Shown piece by piece: positions 36,655 through 45,593 of a stretch of DNA of 64,000 nucleotides. Made by a program: the position numbers and the translations under genes. The notes below the pieces were generated by a model. That model did not search any database, was not told the origin of the DNA, and saw only the letters and a program-made list of their open reading frames with translations. The stretch lies in contig NZ_CP063849.1 in NCBI RefSeq assembly GCF_015277775.1, positions 2,790,001 through 2,854,000 on the forward strand, written 5' to 3'. Positions within the stretch are counted from its first letter, which is position 1. Each line of letters opens with the position of its first letter. This DNA comes from Paludibaculum fermentans (GTDB lineage Bacteria > Acidobacteriota > Terriglobia > Bryobacterales > Bryobacteraceae).

Positions 36655-37134
36655 ATGGCACGCAAGACAAGCCGCCTCCAAGAGGAACTGAAGCAGACGA
36701 AACCCTTCAGCTCCATCTACCAGGAGGCGTCTCTGTCCATCCTGAAGACCGCGGACGTCTTCCGGCGTGACACAGCACGCTTCCTGGAACCACACGAGAT
36801 TACGCCGCAGCAGTACAACGTATTGCGCATCCTGCGCGGCGCAGGTGCCGAGGGCATTCCGACCTTGGCCATCGGCGAGCGTCTCCTCGAAGAGACGCCG
36901 GGCATGACCCGGTTGCTCGACCGAATGGAATTCAAAAGCCTCGTACGCCGGGTTCGCTGCGAAAAAGACCGCCGCCAGGTGCTCTGCTACCTCACCGAAG
37001 AAGGTGCGCGCCTGCTGGCCAGCCTCGACCCGTTGGTCGCGGAAATCGATCAGAAGATGGCCGCGGGGCTCACCCCCGATGAGGCCGAAACCCTGGTGGA
37101 ACTACTGGAAAAGATACGGGAGACAAGACAATGA
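36655..37134 (+). CDS. MarR-family transcriptional regulator
   Basis: A 159-residue winged-helix regulator. The recognition region runs TPQQYNVLRILRGAG (about 45-59) and ETPGMTRLLDRMEFKSLVRRVRCEKDRR (about 83-110, wing included). The long first helices form the dimer interface. MarR proteins repress by binding a palindrome and release on a ligand or oxidation; no cysteine pair of the OhrR type stands out. The palindrome over its own promoter suggests autoregulation. Its stop overlaps the next start (ATGA), and YceI follows, hinting at a stress or quinone-related regulon. Confidence 0.92.
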   Translation: MARKTSRLQEELKQTKPFSSIYQEASLSILKTADVFRRDTARFLEPHEITPQQYNVLRILRGAGAEGIPTLAIGERLLEETPGMTRLLDRMEFKSLVRRVRCEKDRRQVLCYLTEEGARLLASLDPLVAEIDQKMAAGLTPDEAETLVELLEKIRETRQ

Positions 37135-37481
37135 CTATCGCTGAACTCGACGCCAAACTGAACGACGCCATCCTCACCGGCAAGGCACTGGAAGCCTTCG
37201 AAGAACTCTACGACGAGAACGTCGTCATGCAGGAAAACTCGAACGAGCCGTTCGTCGGCAAGGCGGTCAACCGCCAGCGCGAAATCGACTTCTTCTCGAG
37301 CATCGAAGCCTTCCACGGCGCCTTCGTCCTCTCATCCGCTGTGAACGGCGACGTATCCCTCTCTGAGTGGCTTTACGACGTCACCTTCAAGGGTGGGGTT
37401 CGAATCCAACTCGCCCAGGTCGCGGTCCGCCGCTGGAAAGACGGCAAGATCGTCAACGAGCGCTTCTACTACTCCAAGTAA
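37131..37481 (+). CDS. NTF2-like / SnoaL-type small domain protein
   Basis: A 116-residue single-domain protein with the cone-shaped NTF2-like fold pattern: N-terminal helices (AFEELYDENVVMQENSNEPFVGK near 20-42) then beta strands ending RWKDGKIVNERFYYSK. These proteins are isomerases, ligand binders or scaffolds. ATGA overlap with the marR-type gene implies co-translation, so it may act on the inducer or on the product of a regulated pathway. No catalytic residues can be assigned. Confidence 0.75.
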   Translation: MTIAELDAKLNDAILTGKALEAFEELYDENVVMQENSNEPFVGKAVNRQREIDFFSSIEAFHGAFVLSSAVNGDVSLSEWLYDVTFKGGVRIQLAQVAVRRWKDGKIVNERFYYSK

Positions 37482-37538
37482 GCCGGCTCATCCCCAGCAA
37501 CAGAGACCAAGAACCAAATCCAAGAAGGAACAAGAATC

Positions 37539-38138
37539 ATGAACTGGAAATCCGTCCTCGCCCTGTCCCTGCTCACCGTGCCTGTTGTCCTGGCTGATGA
37601 GTACAAGATCGACACCTCACACTCCAAGGCCGCCTTCACCGTCAAGCACCTCATGGTCAGCAACGTTCGCGGCGAGTTCAGCAAGGTCACCGGCACCATC
37701 GTCTACGACGAAAAGAACCCCACCGCCATCCGCATCGACGCCACCATCGACGCCACTACGGTAAACACCAGCGAACCCAAGCGTGACGAGCACCTGCGCA
37801 GCGCCGACTTCTTCGACGTCGCGAAGTACCCGACCATGACCTTTAAGTCCAAGAGCGCCAAAAAGACCGCCAACGGCCTGGCCGTCACCGGCGACTTCAC
37901 CCTCCACGGCGTCACCCGGCAGATCGTCCTGAATGTCGATAACTCTGGTCCGGAAGTGAAGGATCCGTGGGGACTGCTGCGCCGCGGCGCTTCCGCCACC
38001 GTCACCATCAACCGCGCCGATTACGGCCTCACCTGGAACAAGGCCGTCGAAACAGGCGGAGTGGTCGTGAGCGACGAAGTGAAAATCACCATTGACGTGG
38101 AAGGCACCCGCACGGCCACCGCGCCCGCCACCAAGTAA
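37539..38138 (+). CDS. YceI-family periplasmic lipid-binding protein
   Basis: A 199-residue protein with a signal peptide ending near residue 19 (VLADE). The YceI lipocalin-like barrel begins YKIDTSHSKAAFTVKHLMV and ends NRADYGLTWNKA, both family signatures. YceI proteins bind polyisoprenoids in the periplasm and respond to acid, osmotic or solvent stress. It is 57 bp after the NTF2-like gene and is followed by a strong terminator, so the marR, NTF2-like and yceI genes look like one unit. Confidence 0.9.
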   Translation: MNWKSVLALSLLTVPVVLADEYKIDTSHSKAAFTVKHLMVSNVRGEFSKVTGTIVYDEKNPTAIRIDATIDATTVNTSEPKRDEHLRSADFFDVAKYPTMTFKSKSAKKTANGLAVTGDFTLHGVTRQIVLNVDNSGPEVKDPWGLLRRGASATVTINRADYGLTWNKAVETGGVVVSDEVKITIDVEGTRTATAPATK

Positions 38139-38184
38139 CCAGCGCCCACTCAAACTACAATCTTCGTTCAGAGCAGTCGCAACA

Positions 38185-38206
38185 GGGGCCCCCTAAAAAG
38201 GGCCCC
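38185..38206 (+). terminator. Terminator after yceI
   Basis: GGGGCCC (38185-38191) pairs with GGGCCCC (38200-38206) around CCTAAAAA. The tail CTCCTTCATTTC is moderately T-rich. It ends the marR-type operon. Confidence 0.65.
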
Positions 38207-38269
38207 CTCCTTCATTTCACCCTCCACGCTTTAGTACCCTGCAAAGTACGCCTGCAAGGTATTCCCACG

Positions 38270-39379
38270 ATGCTTCTCTCCCGACGTTCTCTCCTGGCCT
38301 CCTCCGCCGCCCTAGCCTCCGCCCAAGGCCAATCCTCCACCCCCGCCCTCTCGAACATCAGCCTCACGCCCGAGTACTACTGCGGCTGGCCGACTCTCGC
38401 CCGCCGCGCCAACGGAGAGTTGCTCGTCGCCTACTCCGGAGGCCGCGAAACCCACGTCTGCCCCTTCGGCCGCGTGGAACTCATGCGCTCCACCGACGAC
38501 GGCCAATCCTGGAGTTGGCCCGAAGTCCTGCTGGACACGGTCATCGACGATCGTGACGCCGGACTCTGCATCACGCCCACCGGAGCCATCCTTGTCACCA
38601 CATTCACGTCCCTGGCGTACGAAGCCACCCTGCAGCGCGCCAAGGACTGGCCAGACGACCGCATGGCCCGCTGGCAGGCCGTCCAGCGCCGCTCCACCCA
38701 GGCGCAACGCAACGCCCTTCTCGGCACCTGGATGCTGCGCTCCGCCGACGGTGGCATGACCTGGTCCGCGCCCTACCGCGTCCCCGTCAATTCTCCGCAC
38801 GGTCCGGTCGCCATCTCGGGCAACCGGCTCATCTATCCCGGCAAGGAACTGTGGGAGCCCGGGCAGAAGGCGCGCGTCGCCGAATCGACGGACGACGGCC
38901 AGACCTGGCGGATCCTCTCTGACATCCCCCTCCGCCCGGGCGACCGCTACGAGGACTATCACGAACTCCACGCGGTGGAAACGTCCGGCCACAACCTGAT
39001 CGTGCACATTCGCAATCACAGCAAGGTCAACGAAGGCGAAACGCTCCAGTCCGAATCCAAAGACGGCGGAAGAACCTGGTCCGGACCCCATGCGATTGGA
39101 GTCTGGGGTCTTCCCTCCCATCTTCTGCGCCTGCGCGACGGCCGCCTCCTGATGTCCTACGGCTACCGCCGCGCGCCCTTCGGCAACCAGGCCCGAGTCA
39201 GCGAGGATCAAGGCCGGACGTGGTCGCAGCCCATCCCGATTTCGTCAGACGGGGTAAGAGGCGACCTGGGCTACCCCTCCACAGTCGAGCTGGCCGGAGG
39301 AGCCTTGCTGACTGTCTGGTACGAGCAGCAGGTCGGCAACCCCAAAGCAGTCCTCCGCCAGGCCCACTGGCGCCTATAG
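38270..39379 (+). CDS. Exported sialidase/neuraminidase-fold protein (BNR repeats)
   Basis: A 369-residue protein with a twin-arginine-like signal (SRRSLL near residues 4-9, then Ala-rich). Five Asp-box motifs mark the six-bladed propeller: STDDGQSW near 74, SADGGMTW near 158, STDDGQTW near 205, SKDGGRTW near 263 and SEDQGRTW near 311. The fold is that of exo-alpha-sialidases, but the usual FRIP arginine motif is not seen, so it may bind or cleave another sugar. It stands alone between a terminator and the REP/RAYT locus. Confidence 0.8.
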   Translation: MLLSRRSLLASSAALASAQGQSSTPALSNISLTPEYYCGWPTLARRANGELLVAYSGGRETHVCPFGRVELMRSTDDGQSWSWPEVLLDTVIDDRDAGLCITPTGAILVTTFTSLAYEATLQRAKDWPDDRMARWQAVQRRSTQAQRNALLGTWMLRSADGGMTWSAPYRVPVNSPHGPVAISGNRLIYPGKELWEPGQKARVAESTDDGQTWRILSDIPLRPGDRYEDYHELHAVETSGHNLIVHIRNHSKVNEGETLQSESKDGGRTWSGPHAIGVWGLPSHLLRLRDGRLLMSYGYRRAPFGNQARVSEDQGRTWSQPIPISSDGVRGDLGYPSTVELAGGALLTVWYEQQVGNPKAVLRQAHWRL

Positions 39380-39391
39380 AGGAACCGGGAT

Positions 39392-39437
39392 TGGTGGGGC
39401 GAGCCACCAGGCTTGCGGGCCGGCTCTCGAGCCGGCC
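39392..39437. repeat. REP-like double hairpin beside RAYT gene
   Basis: Two adjacent inverted repeats: TGGTGG/CCACCA (39392-39397, 39404-39409) and GGCCGGCTC/GAGCCGGCC (39418-39426, 39429-39437) with a 2-nt tip. The element lies 11 bp from the RAYT stop, the usual association for REP sequences mobilised by such transposases. It could also serve as terminator for both convergent genes. Only one copy was seen in the window. Confidence 0.5.
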
Positions 39438-39448
39438 ATCTTCCGGCC

Positions 39449-40063
39449 TTACTCTCCTTCCGCTGGATACGCCGACGACCATCGGTACTCCTCAGGTCTG
39501 CGAGCCAACCCCGCCCGCACCGGATTCCGCTCCACATACCGCGCGATCCGCTGAAACTCCTCTTCGTTACGGACCCAATGATCGTACGATTCCCTCTCCC
39601 AGAATGGCTGGCCCGTCCGCCCGAGCATCAGATTCGCTTGACGTGCAGTGAATCCCTTGAGGGATTGCGCTAAACGGCGAAGCTCAATCATCGGGGTGAT
39701 CAGAAGATGCACGTGGTTCGGCATGACACTCCAGGCATGCAACCGATACTGTCTCAACTCGCGTTCACCCAACCGGATCGCCTCGGACACGAATTCGGCA
39801 ATGTCGTGGCGGCTCAGCCATAAGGGGCCGCACTCGGCCCGATCCAGATACCGGTCGATACAGGCAAAGGACTGACCGCTGGTCAGCCCTGCTGGATCAA
39901 CATAACGGTGAGGCGGCAAAGATCCAAAGTTCCTCCACGTGATAAACAGGGAAGCCCCTTCTGGATGCCAATGCGGAAGCCTGCGCCGGTAAAAGCTCAC
40001 AACAACTGAAGTGCCGGTGAAACCAGGATTCCTCTCAGCGCCGGCCTGGAAATCTGCCTGCAA
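39449..40063 (-). CDS. REP-associated tyrosine transposase (RAYT, Y1 HUH family)
   Basis: A 204-residue single-strand transposase of the Y1/IS200-like group. The HUH metal site is MPNHVHLLI (near 116-124), the catalytic-tyrosine region is FWERESYDHWVRNEEEF (near 152-168), and IARYVERNPVRAGL closes the domain, which is the RAYT signature. The family opening RRRLPHWHPEGASLFITWR is also present. The TTG start at 40063 is uncertain; a GTG at 40000 would remove 21 residues. RAYTs recognise and spread REP palindromes; one lies just downstream. The gene looks intact. Confidence 0.85.
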   Translation of the reverse strand: MQADFQAGAERNPGFTGTSVVVSFYRRRLPHWHPEGASLFITWRNFGSLPPHRYVDPAGLTSGQSFACIDRYLDRAECGPLWLSRHDIAEFVSEAIRLGERELRQYRLHAWSVMPNHVHLLITPMIELRRLAQSLKGFTARQANLMLGRTGQPFWERESYDHWVRNEEEFQRIARYVERNPVRAGLARRPEEYRWSSAYPAEGE

Positions 40064-40117
40064 AGTCCAACTCCAGACCTGCAGCCAAGCGCCCCATCCC
40101 TGGCCCAGATTCGATCC

Positions 40118-40651
40118 TCACTGCCCCAATCCAGCACAGCCTGCCGCCCGGTGCCCCTTCGGCCGGAAGCTCCGAGCCATGAATTCAATCGCCTGCCCAT
40201 CCTCTGGTCTCGCCGATTCCATATAGAAATTCGCGCACCCGGAGTCGGGGAAAGTCACCGCGAAGTTCGAAACCCGGCCAGCCGGCCCGCCGGACAGGTC
40301 CCGCCGGACCACCCAGACCCGTGCGCCGTCCACCACAGTCTCCCGGAAGGCGATCGCCTGCTGGTCCCGCCTCGCCCAAGTGTCGGCATGACGCCCGATA
40401 TCGTGCGAAATCACTACCTGCCCATCTCGCGATGTGAAGCGGCCCACAAAGGTGTCAGTACCCCAGTCCGGCAGGTAGCTGAAGCCGGGAGGCACCGCCA
40501 ACTCTCCCTCCGCCCAGGAGAACTTGCCCGACGCGGCGTCCCAACTCGCGTCCTTTGGCATCGGCGGACTGCTGGCACAGGAAGAGCACAGCATGGCACA
40601 CGCAGCCAACAGCGTAGTCAGTATCCAACTCGAAGTAATTCTGGTACCCAT
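40118..40651 (-). CDS. Putative lipoprotein, function unknown
   Basis: A 177-residue protein with a lipoprotein signal: a hydrophobic stretch from about 9 to 21 and then LCSSC with the acylated cysteine near residue 25. The mature part (FSWAEGELAVPPGFSYLP..., ending with RSFRPKG) is soluble and about 150 residues; one internal cysteine pair is possible. I do not recognise a named domain. It is downstream of, and on the same strand as, mfd but separated by 160 bp and a shadow region on the other strand; start ATG at 40651. Confidence 0.6.
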   Translation of the reverse strand: MGTRITSSWILTTLLAACAMLCSSCASSPPMPKDASWDAASGKFSWAEGELAVPPGFSYLPDWGTDTFVGRFTSRDGQVVISHDIGRHADTWARRDQQAIAFRETVVDGARVWVVRRDLSGGPAGRVSNFAVTFPDSGCANFYMESARPEDGQAIEFMARSFRPKGHRAAGCAGLGQ

Positions 40652-40809
40652 CGCAAACTGGAAAACGAGCCGGCTTCGTGAATCGGAGCCCACAACAAGG
40701 TGGACGCCACCAGAGGCGAAAAGTTCCACCAGGCCAGCCGCAAACGGAGCCGCGAACGTAAGTGCGCGGATAGCCGCCGAAAGGTTCCACTCAGCGCAGC
40801 ATCCGCCCC

Positions 40810-43800
40810 CTACCCCGCCAACCCCTCAATCTGCGCCCGCAACTGCACCAGCAGCACCCCCGGCGCCGCCGCGGGATCCAATGGCACTCGCAAAATCCCC
40901 GCCGGAGTAAACTGCGCCCCCGCCGTCTCACTCACCAGCCGCATCAGCGCATGCGGATCCACGGCCGATCCCGGATGGAACTTGATGTTCACGCCGCCGC
41001 CGCGCCGGTCGATCGCCTCGATCCCACACCGCGCCGCCATCGTCTTCAACTGAGAGAACTCCACCAGGTGCCGCACGCTCTCCGGCGCCGCGCCATACCG
41101 GTCTTCCAGCTCCTGCAGCAGCGCCACCGCCTTCGCCGGATCGCCCGCATCCGCAATCCGCTTGTACGCCTTCAACCGCTGCTGTTCATCGGCGATGTAA
41201 TCAGTTGGAATCCGGATATCCAAACCAAGATTCAACGACGAGTGCACCTCAGGAGCCACCGTTTCGCCCCTCAGCTCCCGCGCCGTTTCATCCAGCAGCT
41301 TCACGTACGTCTCATACCCGACCACCGCCAGATGCCCGTGCTGCTCACCGCCCAGCAGGTTCCCGGCCCCGCGCAGTTCCAGATCCAGAGCCGCAATCTT
41401 GAAACCGGCGCCCAGATCCGAGAACTCCTTCAGCGCCGCCAGGCGCTTCCGCGCCACCTCGGTCAAATCCACATCGGTCGGCACCATCAGGTACGCATAC
41501 GCCCGCCGGTTGCTGCGGCCCACACGCCCGCGCAACTGGTACAACTCCGACAACCCGTAGTTCTGCGCGTTCTCGATGATAATCGTGTTCGCCAGCGGAA
41601 TGTCCAGGCCGTTCTCCACAATCGTCGTACAGACAAAGACATCCGCCCCGCGATGCATGAAGCTCAGCAGGACCTTCTCGAGCTCGGTTTCGCCCATCTG
41701 CCCGTGACCCACCGTCACCCGCGCGCCCGGCACAAGCTCCTGAATCGTCGCCGCCCTCGTCCAGATCGAATCCACGCGATTGTGTACGAAATACACTTGG
41801 CCGCCGCGTTGCACTTCCTGCTCAATCGCGGTCTTGATCAGGTCCGGATTGTACTTCGCCACCACCGTCTGGACTGCCAGCCGGTCCTTGGGCGGAGTCT
41901 CGATCACACTCATGTCCCGCAGGCCCAACAGCGACATGTGCAACGTGCGAGGAATCGGCGTGGCCGACATTGTCAGCACATCCACACTCTTCTTCATCTG
42001 CTTCAGCCGCTCTTTGTGCGCGACGCCGAAGCGCTGCTCTTCGTCCACCACCAGCAGGCCCAGGTCCGGGAACTCCAGGTCCTTCGACAGGATCCGGTGC
42101 GTGCCCACCACCACGTCCACCTTGCCGGCTTTCAGATCCGCCAGCACCGCCTTCGTCTCTTTCGGCGACCGGAACCGGCTCAGCATCTCAATCCGCACCG
42201 GGAATGCCTGGAACCGCTTCTGGAAGGTCTCGAAATGCTGCAGCGCCAGCACCGTCGTCGGAGCCAGCACGGCCACCTGCTTGCCATCGCCCAGCGCCTT
42301 GAACGCCGCCCGCATCGCCACTTCGGTCTTGCCGAAACCCACATCGCCGCACAGCAGCCGGTCCATCGGATGCGGGCTCTCCATGTCCCGCTTGATCTCC
42401 GTCACCGCCTGCAACTGGTCGCGCGTGGCTGAGTACTCAAAGGCATCTTCAAACTCGCGCTGCCAATTTGAATCCGCCGAAAACGCGTACCCCTCGCTCA
42501 TCTTGCGCTCGGCGTAGAGCTTCAACAGCTCCTCCGCCATATCGCGCATCTTCGCCTTCACCCGCGACTTCGTCTTCGCCCAGGTGACGCCGCCCAGCTT
42601 GTCCAGCGACGGCTTGCCTTCGTTCGCGCCGCGGTACTTCTGGATCAGGTCCAGCCGCGTCAGCGGAACATACAGCTTCGATTCCGCCGCATACTCCACC
42701 ACCATGAAATCTTCCATGGTGTCGCCGCCCGAAATCTGCCGCAGCCCCGTAAACCGCCCAATGCCGTGCTGCGCGTGCACCACATAGTCGCCGATCTTCA
42801 GATCCAGCGATTCGGGTGTAAACAGCGCCACATGCGACCGCGCCCGGGCAGGCTGCGCCGCATAGTCCGACGCCTCGAACAGATCTTCACTGCCGATCAG
42901 CGCAAACTGCGCCTCCGGCAAGGTGACACCGCGCCGCACCTGCCCCTGGATCAGGTAGACGCTCGCCGTCTGCATCGCCATGTAGGCGCGATCGGCCAGG
43001 TACTGCGGCGTCGACCCGGTCAGTTCCATGCCCAATTGGAAGGGCAGCGAATACTCGCCCAGGATATCGGCCAGCCGCTCCACTTCGCCCTGCGCCGCCG
43101 CGAAGAACGCCACCCGGTAGCCCTTGTCCACGAGGGTGCGTGCTTCACTCACCGCCGCCGGCATGTTGTTCCGGAACGCCATGCCCGGCTGCGACCGGAT
43201 CTCCAGCGGAGCATCGCCCGCGTGCGTATCGCCTTCCAGCGACAGGTTCCGCAACTCAATCTCACGCCGGTCCGGATGCTGCGCCTGAAACTCACCCCAA
43301 TGCCGGAATACCTGGTCGGGCGGGCACGGCGACTGCTCAGCCAACCCTTCCAGCCGCTTCCACAACCGCTCCGCCGCCACCTTCAACGCCTCCGGCTCGT
43401 CCCAGACGAGAATCGGCTTCTCAATCAGGTTTTCGATGGAATCGTTGCGCGGCCGCAACAGCGGAGCCGCGAACTCCCACCCCGGAAACGTCTCCCCCGG
43501 CACCACATCGTCGGCCTGCATTAGTTCGGCCAGCCGCCGCAGGAAGTCGCGCGTCCGCGGAGTCTCCTCCATCGGCAGCAGCGTCACCTCTTCCACCTTC
43601 AGGACACTGCGCTGCGTCTCCGGATCGAACCGGCGCAGGCTCTCCACCGTGTCCCCAAAGAACTCAATGCGGATCGGCCGGTGCGCTTCCGCCGGAAAGA
43701 CATCGAAGATGCCGCCGCGGATGGAGTACTCACCCTCCATCTCCACCGGTTCCCGTTTCTCATAGCCGATGGAATCGAGATGCGACGCCAGGTCGTCCAT

Positions 43801-44286
43801 CGCGATCTCGTCTTCCTGGCGCAGCGCCAGGGCCAGTTGCCGGTAGGCCGCGGCCCCTTCGGTCCGCAGCAGCGCCGACGCGACGGGCGTGACGGCAATC
43901 GAGCACTTCCCCGACGCCAGACGGAACAAACCCACGGCGCGCTGAGCTTTGATCTCGGTGTGGGGAGACAGGCCCTGCCCCGGCAGCACATCCAACGCCG
44001 GGATGTGAACCGGCGGCCGAGCCCCTCGCCCGGCCAGCAGCAGCCCATGGAACGTTTCCAGCAGCTCGTGCAGAATCTCGGCAGTCCGGTTCGTGTCCGT
44101 CACCACCAGGATCGGCTGCTCCAGGTTTTCCCACAGCAGGGTCAGGTACAGGGCTTTGGCAGTGGGCGTAAGCCCGCCCAGCATCGAGCGCGTCGTCGGC
44201 TCGTGCGCCAGGCGCCGCACCAGCTCCTGGAAAGCCGGATGTCGCGTGAGGGCCTGGAACTGATCTCGAACCCCAGGGTTGATCAC
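40810..44286 (-). CDS. mfd: Transcription-repair coupling factor Mfd
   Basis: A 1158-residue Mfd of normal length. The UvrB-homology region is N-terminal. The CarD-like RNA-polymerase interaction domain has GDYVVHAQHGIGRF near residue 495. The translocase has Walker A GDVGFGKT near 645 and VDEEQRFG near 750, and the TRCF C-terminal domain follows. It removes stalled polymerase and recruits UvrA. The frame is open further upstream, but the GTG at 44286 makes a GTGA overlap with rfaE2 and gives the right length. Confidence 0.96.
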   Translation of the reverse strand: MINPGVRDQFQALTRHPAFQELVRRLAHEPTTRSMLGGLTPTAKALYLTLLWENLEQPILVVTDTNRTAEILHELLETFHGLLLAGRGARPPVHIPALDVLPGQGLSPHTEIKAQRAVGLFRLASGKCSIAVTPVASALLRTEGAAAYRQLALALRQEDEIAMDDLASHLDSIGYEKREPVEMEGEYSIRGGIFDVFPAEAHRPIRIEFFGDTVESLRRFDPETQRSVLKVEEVTLLPMEETPRTRDFLRRLAELMQADDVVPGETFPGWEFAAPLLRPRNDSIENLIEKPILVWDEPEALKVAAERLWKRLEGLAEQSPCPPDQVFRHWGEFQAQHPDRREIELRNLSLEGDTHAGDAPLEIRSQPGMAFRNNMPAAVSEARTLVDKGYRVAFFAAAQGEVERLADILGEYSLPFQLGMELTGSTPQYLADRAYMAMQTASVYLIQGQVRRGVTLPEAQFALIGSEDLFEASDYAAQPARARSHVALFTPESLDLKIGDYVVHAQHGIGRFTGLRQISGGDTMEDFMVVEYAAESKLYVPLTRLDLIQKYRGANEGKPSLDKLGGVTWAKTKSRVKAKMRDMAEELLKLYAERKMSEGYAFSADSNWQREFEDAFEYSATRDQLQAVTEIKRDMESPHPMDRLLCGDVGFGKTEVAMRAAFKALGDGKQVAVLAPTTVLALQHFETFQKRFQAFPVRIEMLSRFRSPKETKAVLADLKAGKVDVVVGTHRILSKDLEFPDLGLLVVDEEQRFGVAHKERLKQMKKSVDVLTMSATPIPRTLHMSLLGLRDMSVIETPPKDRLAVQTVVAKYNPDLIKTAIEQEVQRGGQVYFVHNRVDSIWTRAATIQELVPGARVTVGHGQMGETELEKVLLSFMHRGADVFVCTTIVENGLDIPLANTIIIENAQNYGLSELYQLRGRVGRSNRRAYAYLMVPTDVDLTEVARKRLAALKEFSDLGAGFKIAALDLELRGAGNLLGGEQHGHLAVVGYETYVKLLDETARELRGETVAPEVHSSLNLGLDIRIPTDYIADEQQRLKAYKRIADAGDPAKAVALLQELEDRYGAAPESVRHLVEFSQLKTMAARCGIEAIDRRGGGVNIKFHPGSAVDPHALMRLVSETAGAQFTPAGILRVPLDPAAAPGVLLVQLRAQIEGLAG

Positions 44287-44753
44287 TGCTGGCTCAGGAC
44301 CTCTTCGACCGTAGCGGTCGTGGAGTATCCGGGCTCCAGCGGCACCAGCACCACCCGGCCCCCGGCGGCTTCCACCTCTTCCCGGCCCGCCACGAAATGC
44401 GCCCAGTCGCTGCCCTTCACCAGGATGTCCGGCAGCAGCGCGGCAATCAGCTCCCGCGGAGTGTCTTCCTCGAACAGCGTCACCGCGTTCACGGCTTCCA
44501 GCGCCGCGGCCAGCGTGGCGCGCTCCTGCTCCGGCAGGATCGGCCGTGTCGGACCCTTCATGCGCGCCGTGCTCGCGTCCGAATTCAGCGCCAGCACCAG
44601 CACATCGCCCAGGTTCCGGCACGACTCCAGCGTCCGGATGTGACCCGGATGCAGGATGTCATAACAGCCGTTTGTGAATACCACGGTCAAACCGGCCTCG
44701 CGCCAGCGCGCGCGCTGCGCCACCAGGTCTGCCCGGTTGTAGATGATCGCCAT
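44283..44753 (-). CDS. rfaE2: D-glycero-beta-D-manno-heptose 1-phosphate adenylyltransferase
   Basis: A 156-residue stand-alone nucleotidyltransferase equal to the C-terminal half of HldE. TNGCYDILHPGH (about 27-38) holds the HxGH-type site, and YSTTATVEEV near 143 is the usual second motif. It makes ADP-heptose from heptose-1-phosphate for LPS core. It shares its operon with mfd by a GTGA overlap. The kinase half and the other heptose genes are not adjacent, but two heptosyltransferase genes lie 1-3 kb away. Confidence 0.93.
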   Translation of the reverse strand: MAIIYNRADLVAQRARWREAGLTVVFTNGCYDILHPGHIRTLESCRNLGDVLVLALNSDASTARMKGPTRPILPEQERATLAAALEAVNAVTLFEEDTPRELIAALLPDILVKGSDWAHFVAGREEVEAAGGRVVLVPLEPGYSTTATVEEVLSQQ

Positions 44754-44801
44754 CGAATACGACGCTCCAGGCTCTAGTGTAGCGGTGGTGCGGGATGGAG
44801 G

Positions 44802-45575
44802 CTATTTCAGGAAGCCGCTGCGTCCGCTACCCTCGGCGCACAGCTGATCGTTCAGCGCATCGTCCAACGCCAGCAGATACCGCGTCAGCGACGACAGCCG
44901 GGCCTGCGTCTCCGCGCTCAATAGCTTCTTCTGCCATTGCTGCTGTGGCTGGTCGCGCCGGACGTAAAACGCGTGCAGCGCCCGCCGGTGCCGCTCAGTC
45001 TGATTCGCCGTCCCGCCATGCCAGATATGGGCGTTGTAGATCGCAACCGACCCGGCCGGAGCCAGCACCAGAACCTCCTGCGGATGCGGAGCCTTTGGGT
45101 CCTTCAAAACATCCTGCGGCAGCCGCCCCCACAGATGCGATCCCGGAATCAGCCGCGTCGCGCCGTTGTCTTCCGTGAAGTCATCCAGCAGCCACACGGA
45201 ATTGAAAACACACGGTCCGATCTCGTCCGGCAGTAAACCCATATCGGCGTGCAATGGCTGCGCTTCCGGCGCGTAAGGATTGGTCGACCGCGCATTCAGG
45301 CTGCTCAACTTGAAACTACTGTTCAGTACATGATCGAGATAGACGAGAAGCCGCGCGTCCGAAACCACCTGTTCGAAAATCTCGCCTTTGTCGACAAGAT
45401 TGGCCAGCCGCCGCGCAAAGGGCTCCTGCCGGAACTCGTGTCCGGCGTTCTCGCCCTCTTCTTCAAACAGCTGCTCCACCCGCACGCGCAACTCATGCAG
45501 CAGGTACTCATCCATGAACCCGGGCAGGATGATGTAGCCTTGTTCATCCAGTTGCCGCTTCTCGGCTTCCGTCAT
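44802..45575 (-). CDS. Phytanoyl-CoA dioxygenase-family (PhyH) oxygenase
   Basis: A 257-residue Fe(II)/2-oxoglutarate oxygenase fold. The metal site is HADMG (H-x-D near residue 111) with the distal histidine in YNAHIWHGG near 186. The 2-oxoglutarate arginine is probably in NQTERHRRALH just after. PhyH proteins hydroxylate varied small molecules. The gene starts only 18 bp from the oppositely oriented waaF start, so both promoters must overlap coding sequence or the gap itself. Confidence 0.85.
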   Translation of the reverse strand: MTEAEKRQLDEQGYIILPGFMDEYLLHELRVRVEQLFEEEGENAGHEFRQEPFARRLANLVDKGEIFEQVVSDARLLVYLDHVLNSSFKLSSLNARSTNPYAPEAQPLHADMGLLPDEIGPCVFNSVWLLDDFTEDNGATRLIPGSHLWGRLPQDVLKDPKAPHPQEVLVLAPAGSVAIYNAHIWHGGTANQTERHRRALHAFYVRRDQPQQQWQKKLLSAETQARLSSLTRYLLALDDALNDQLCAEGSGRSGFLK

Positions 45576-45593
45576 GCGCCCTATTCTATAAGC

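Noticed and set aside
44287-44622. A 112-codon N-terminal extension of Mfd
   Set aside because: It is the shadow frame of rfaE2; the GTGA overlap and family length support the GTG at 44286.
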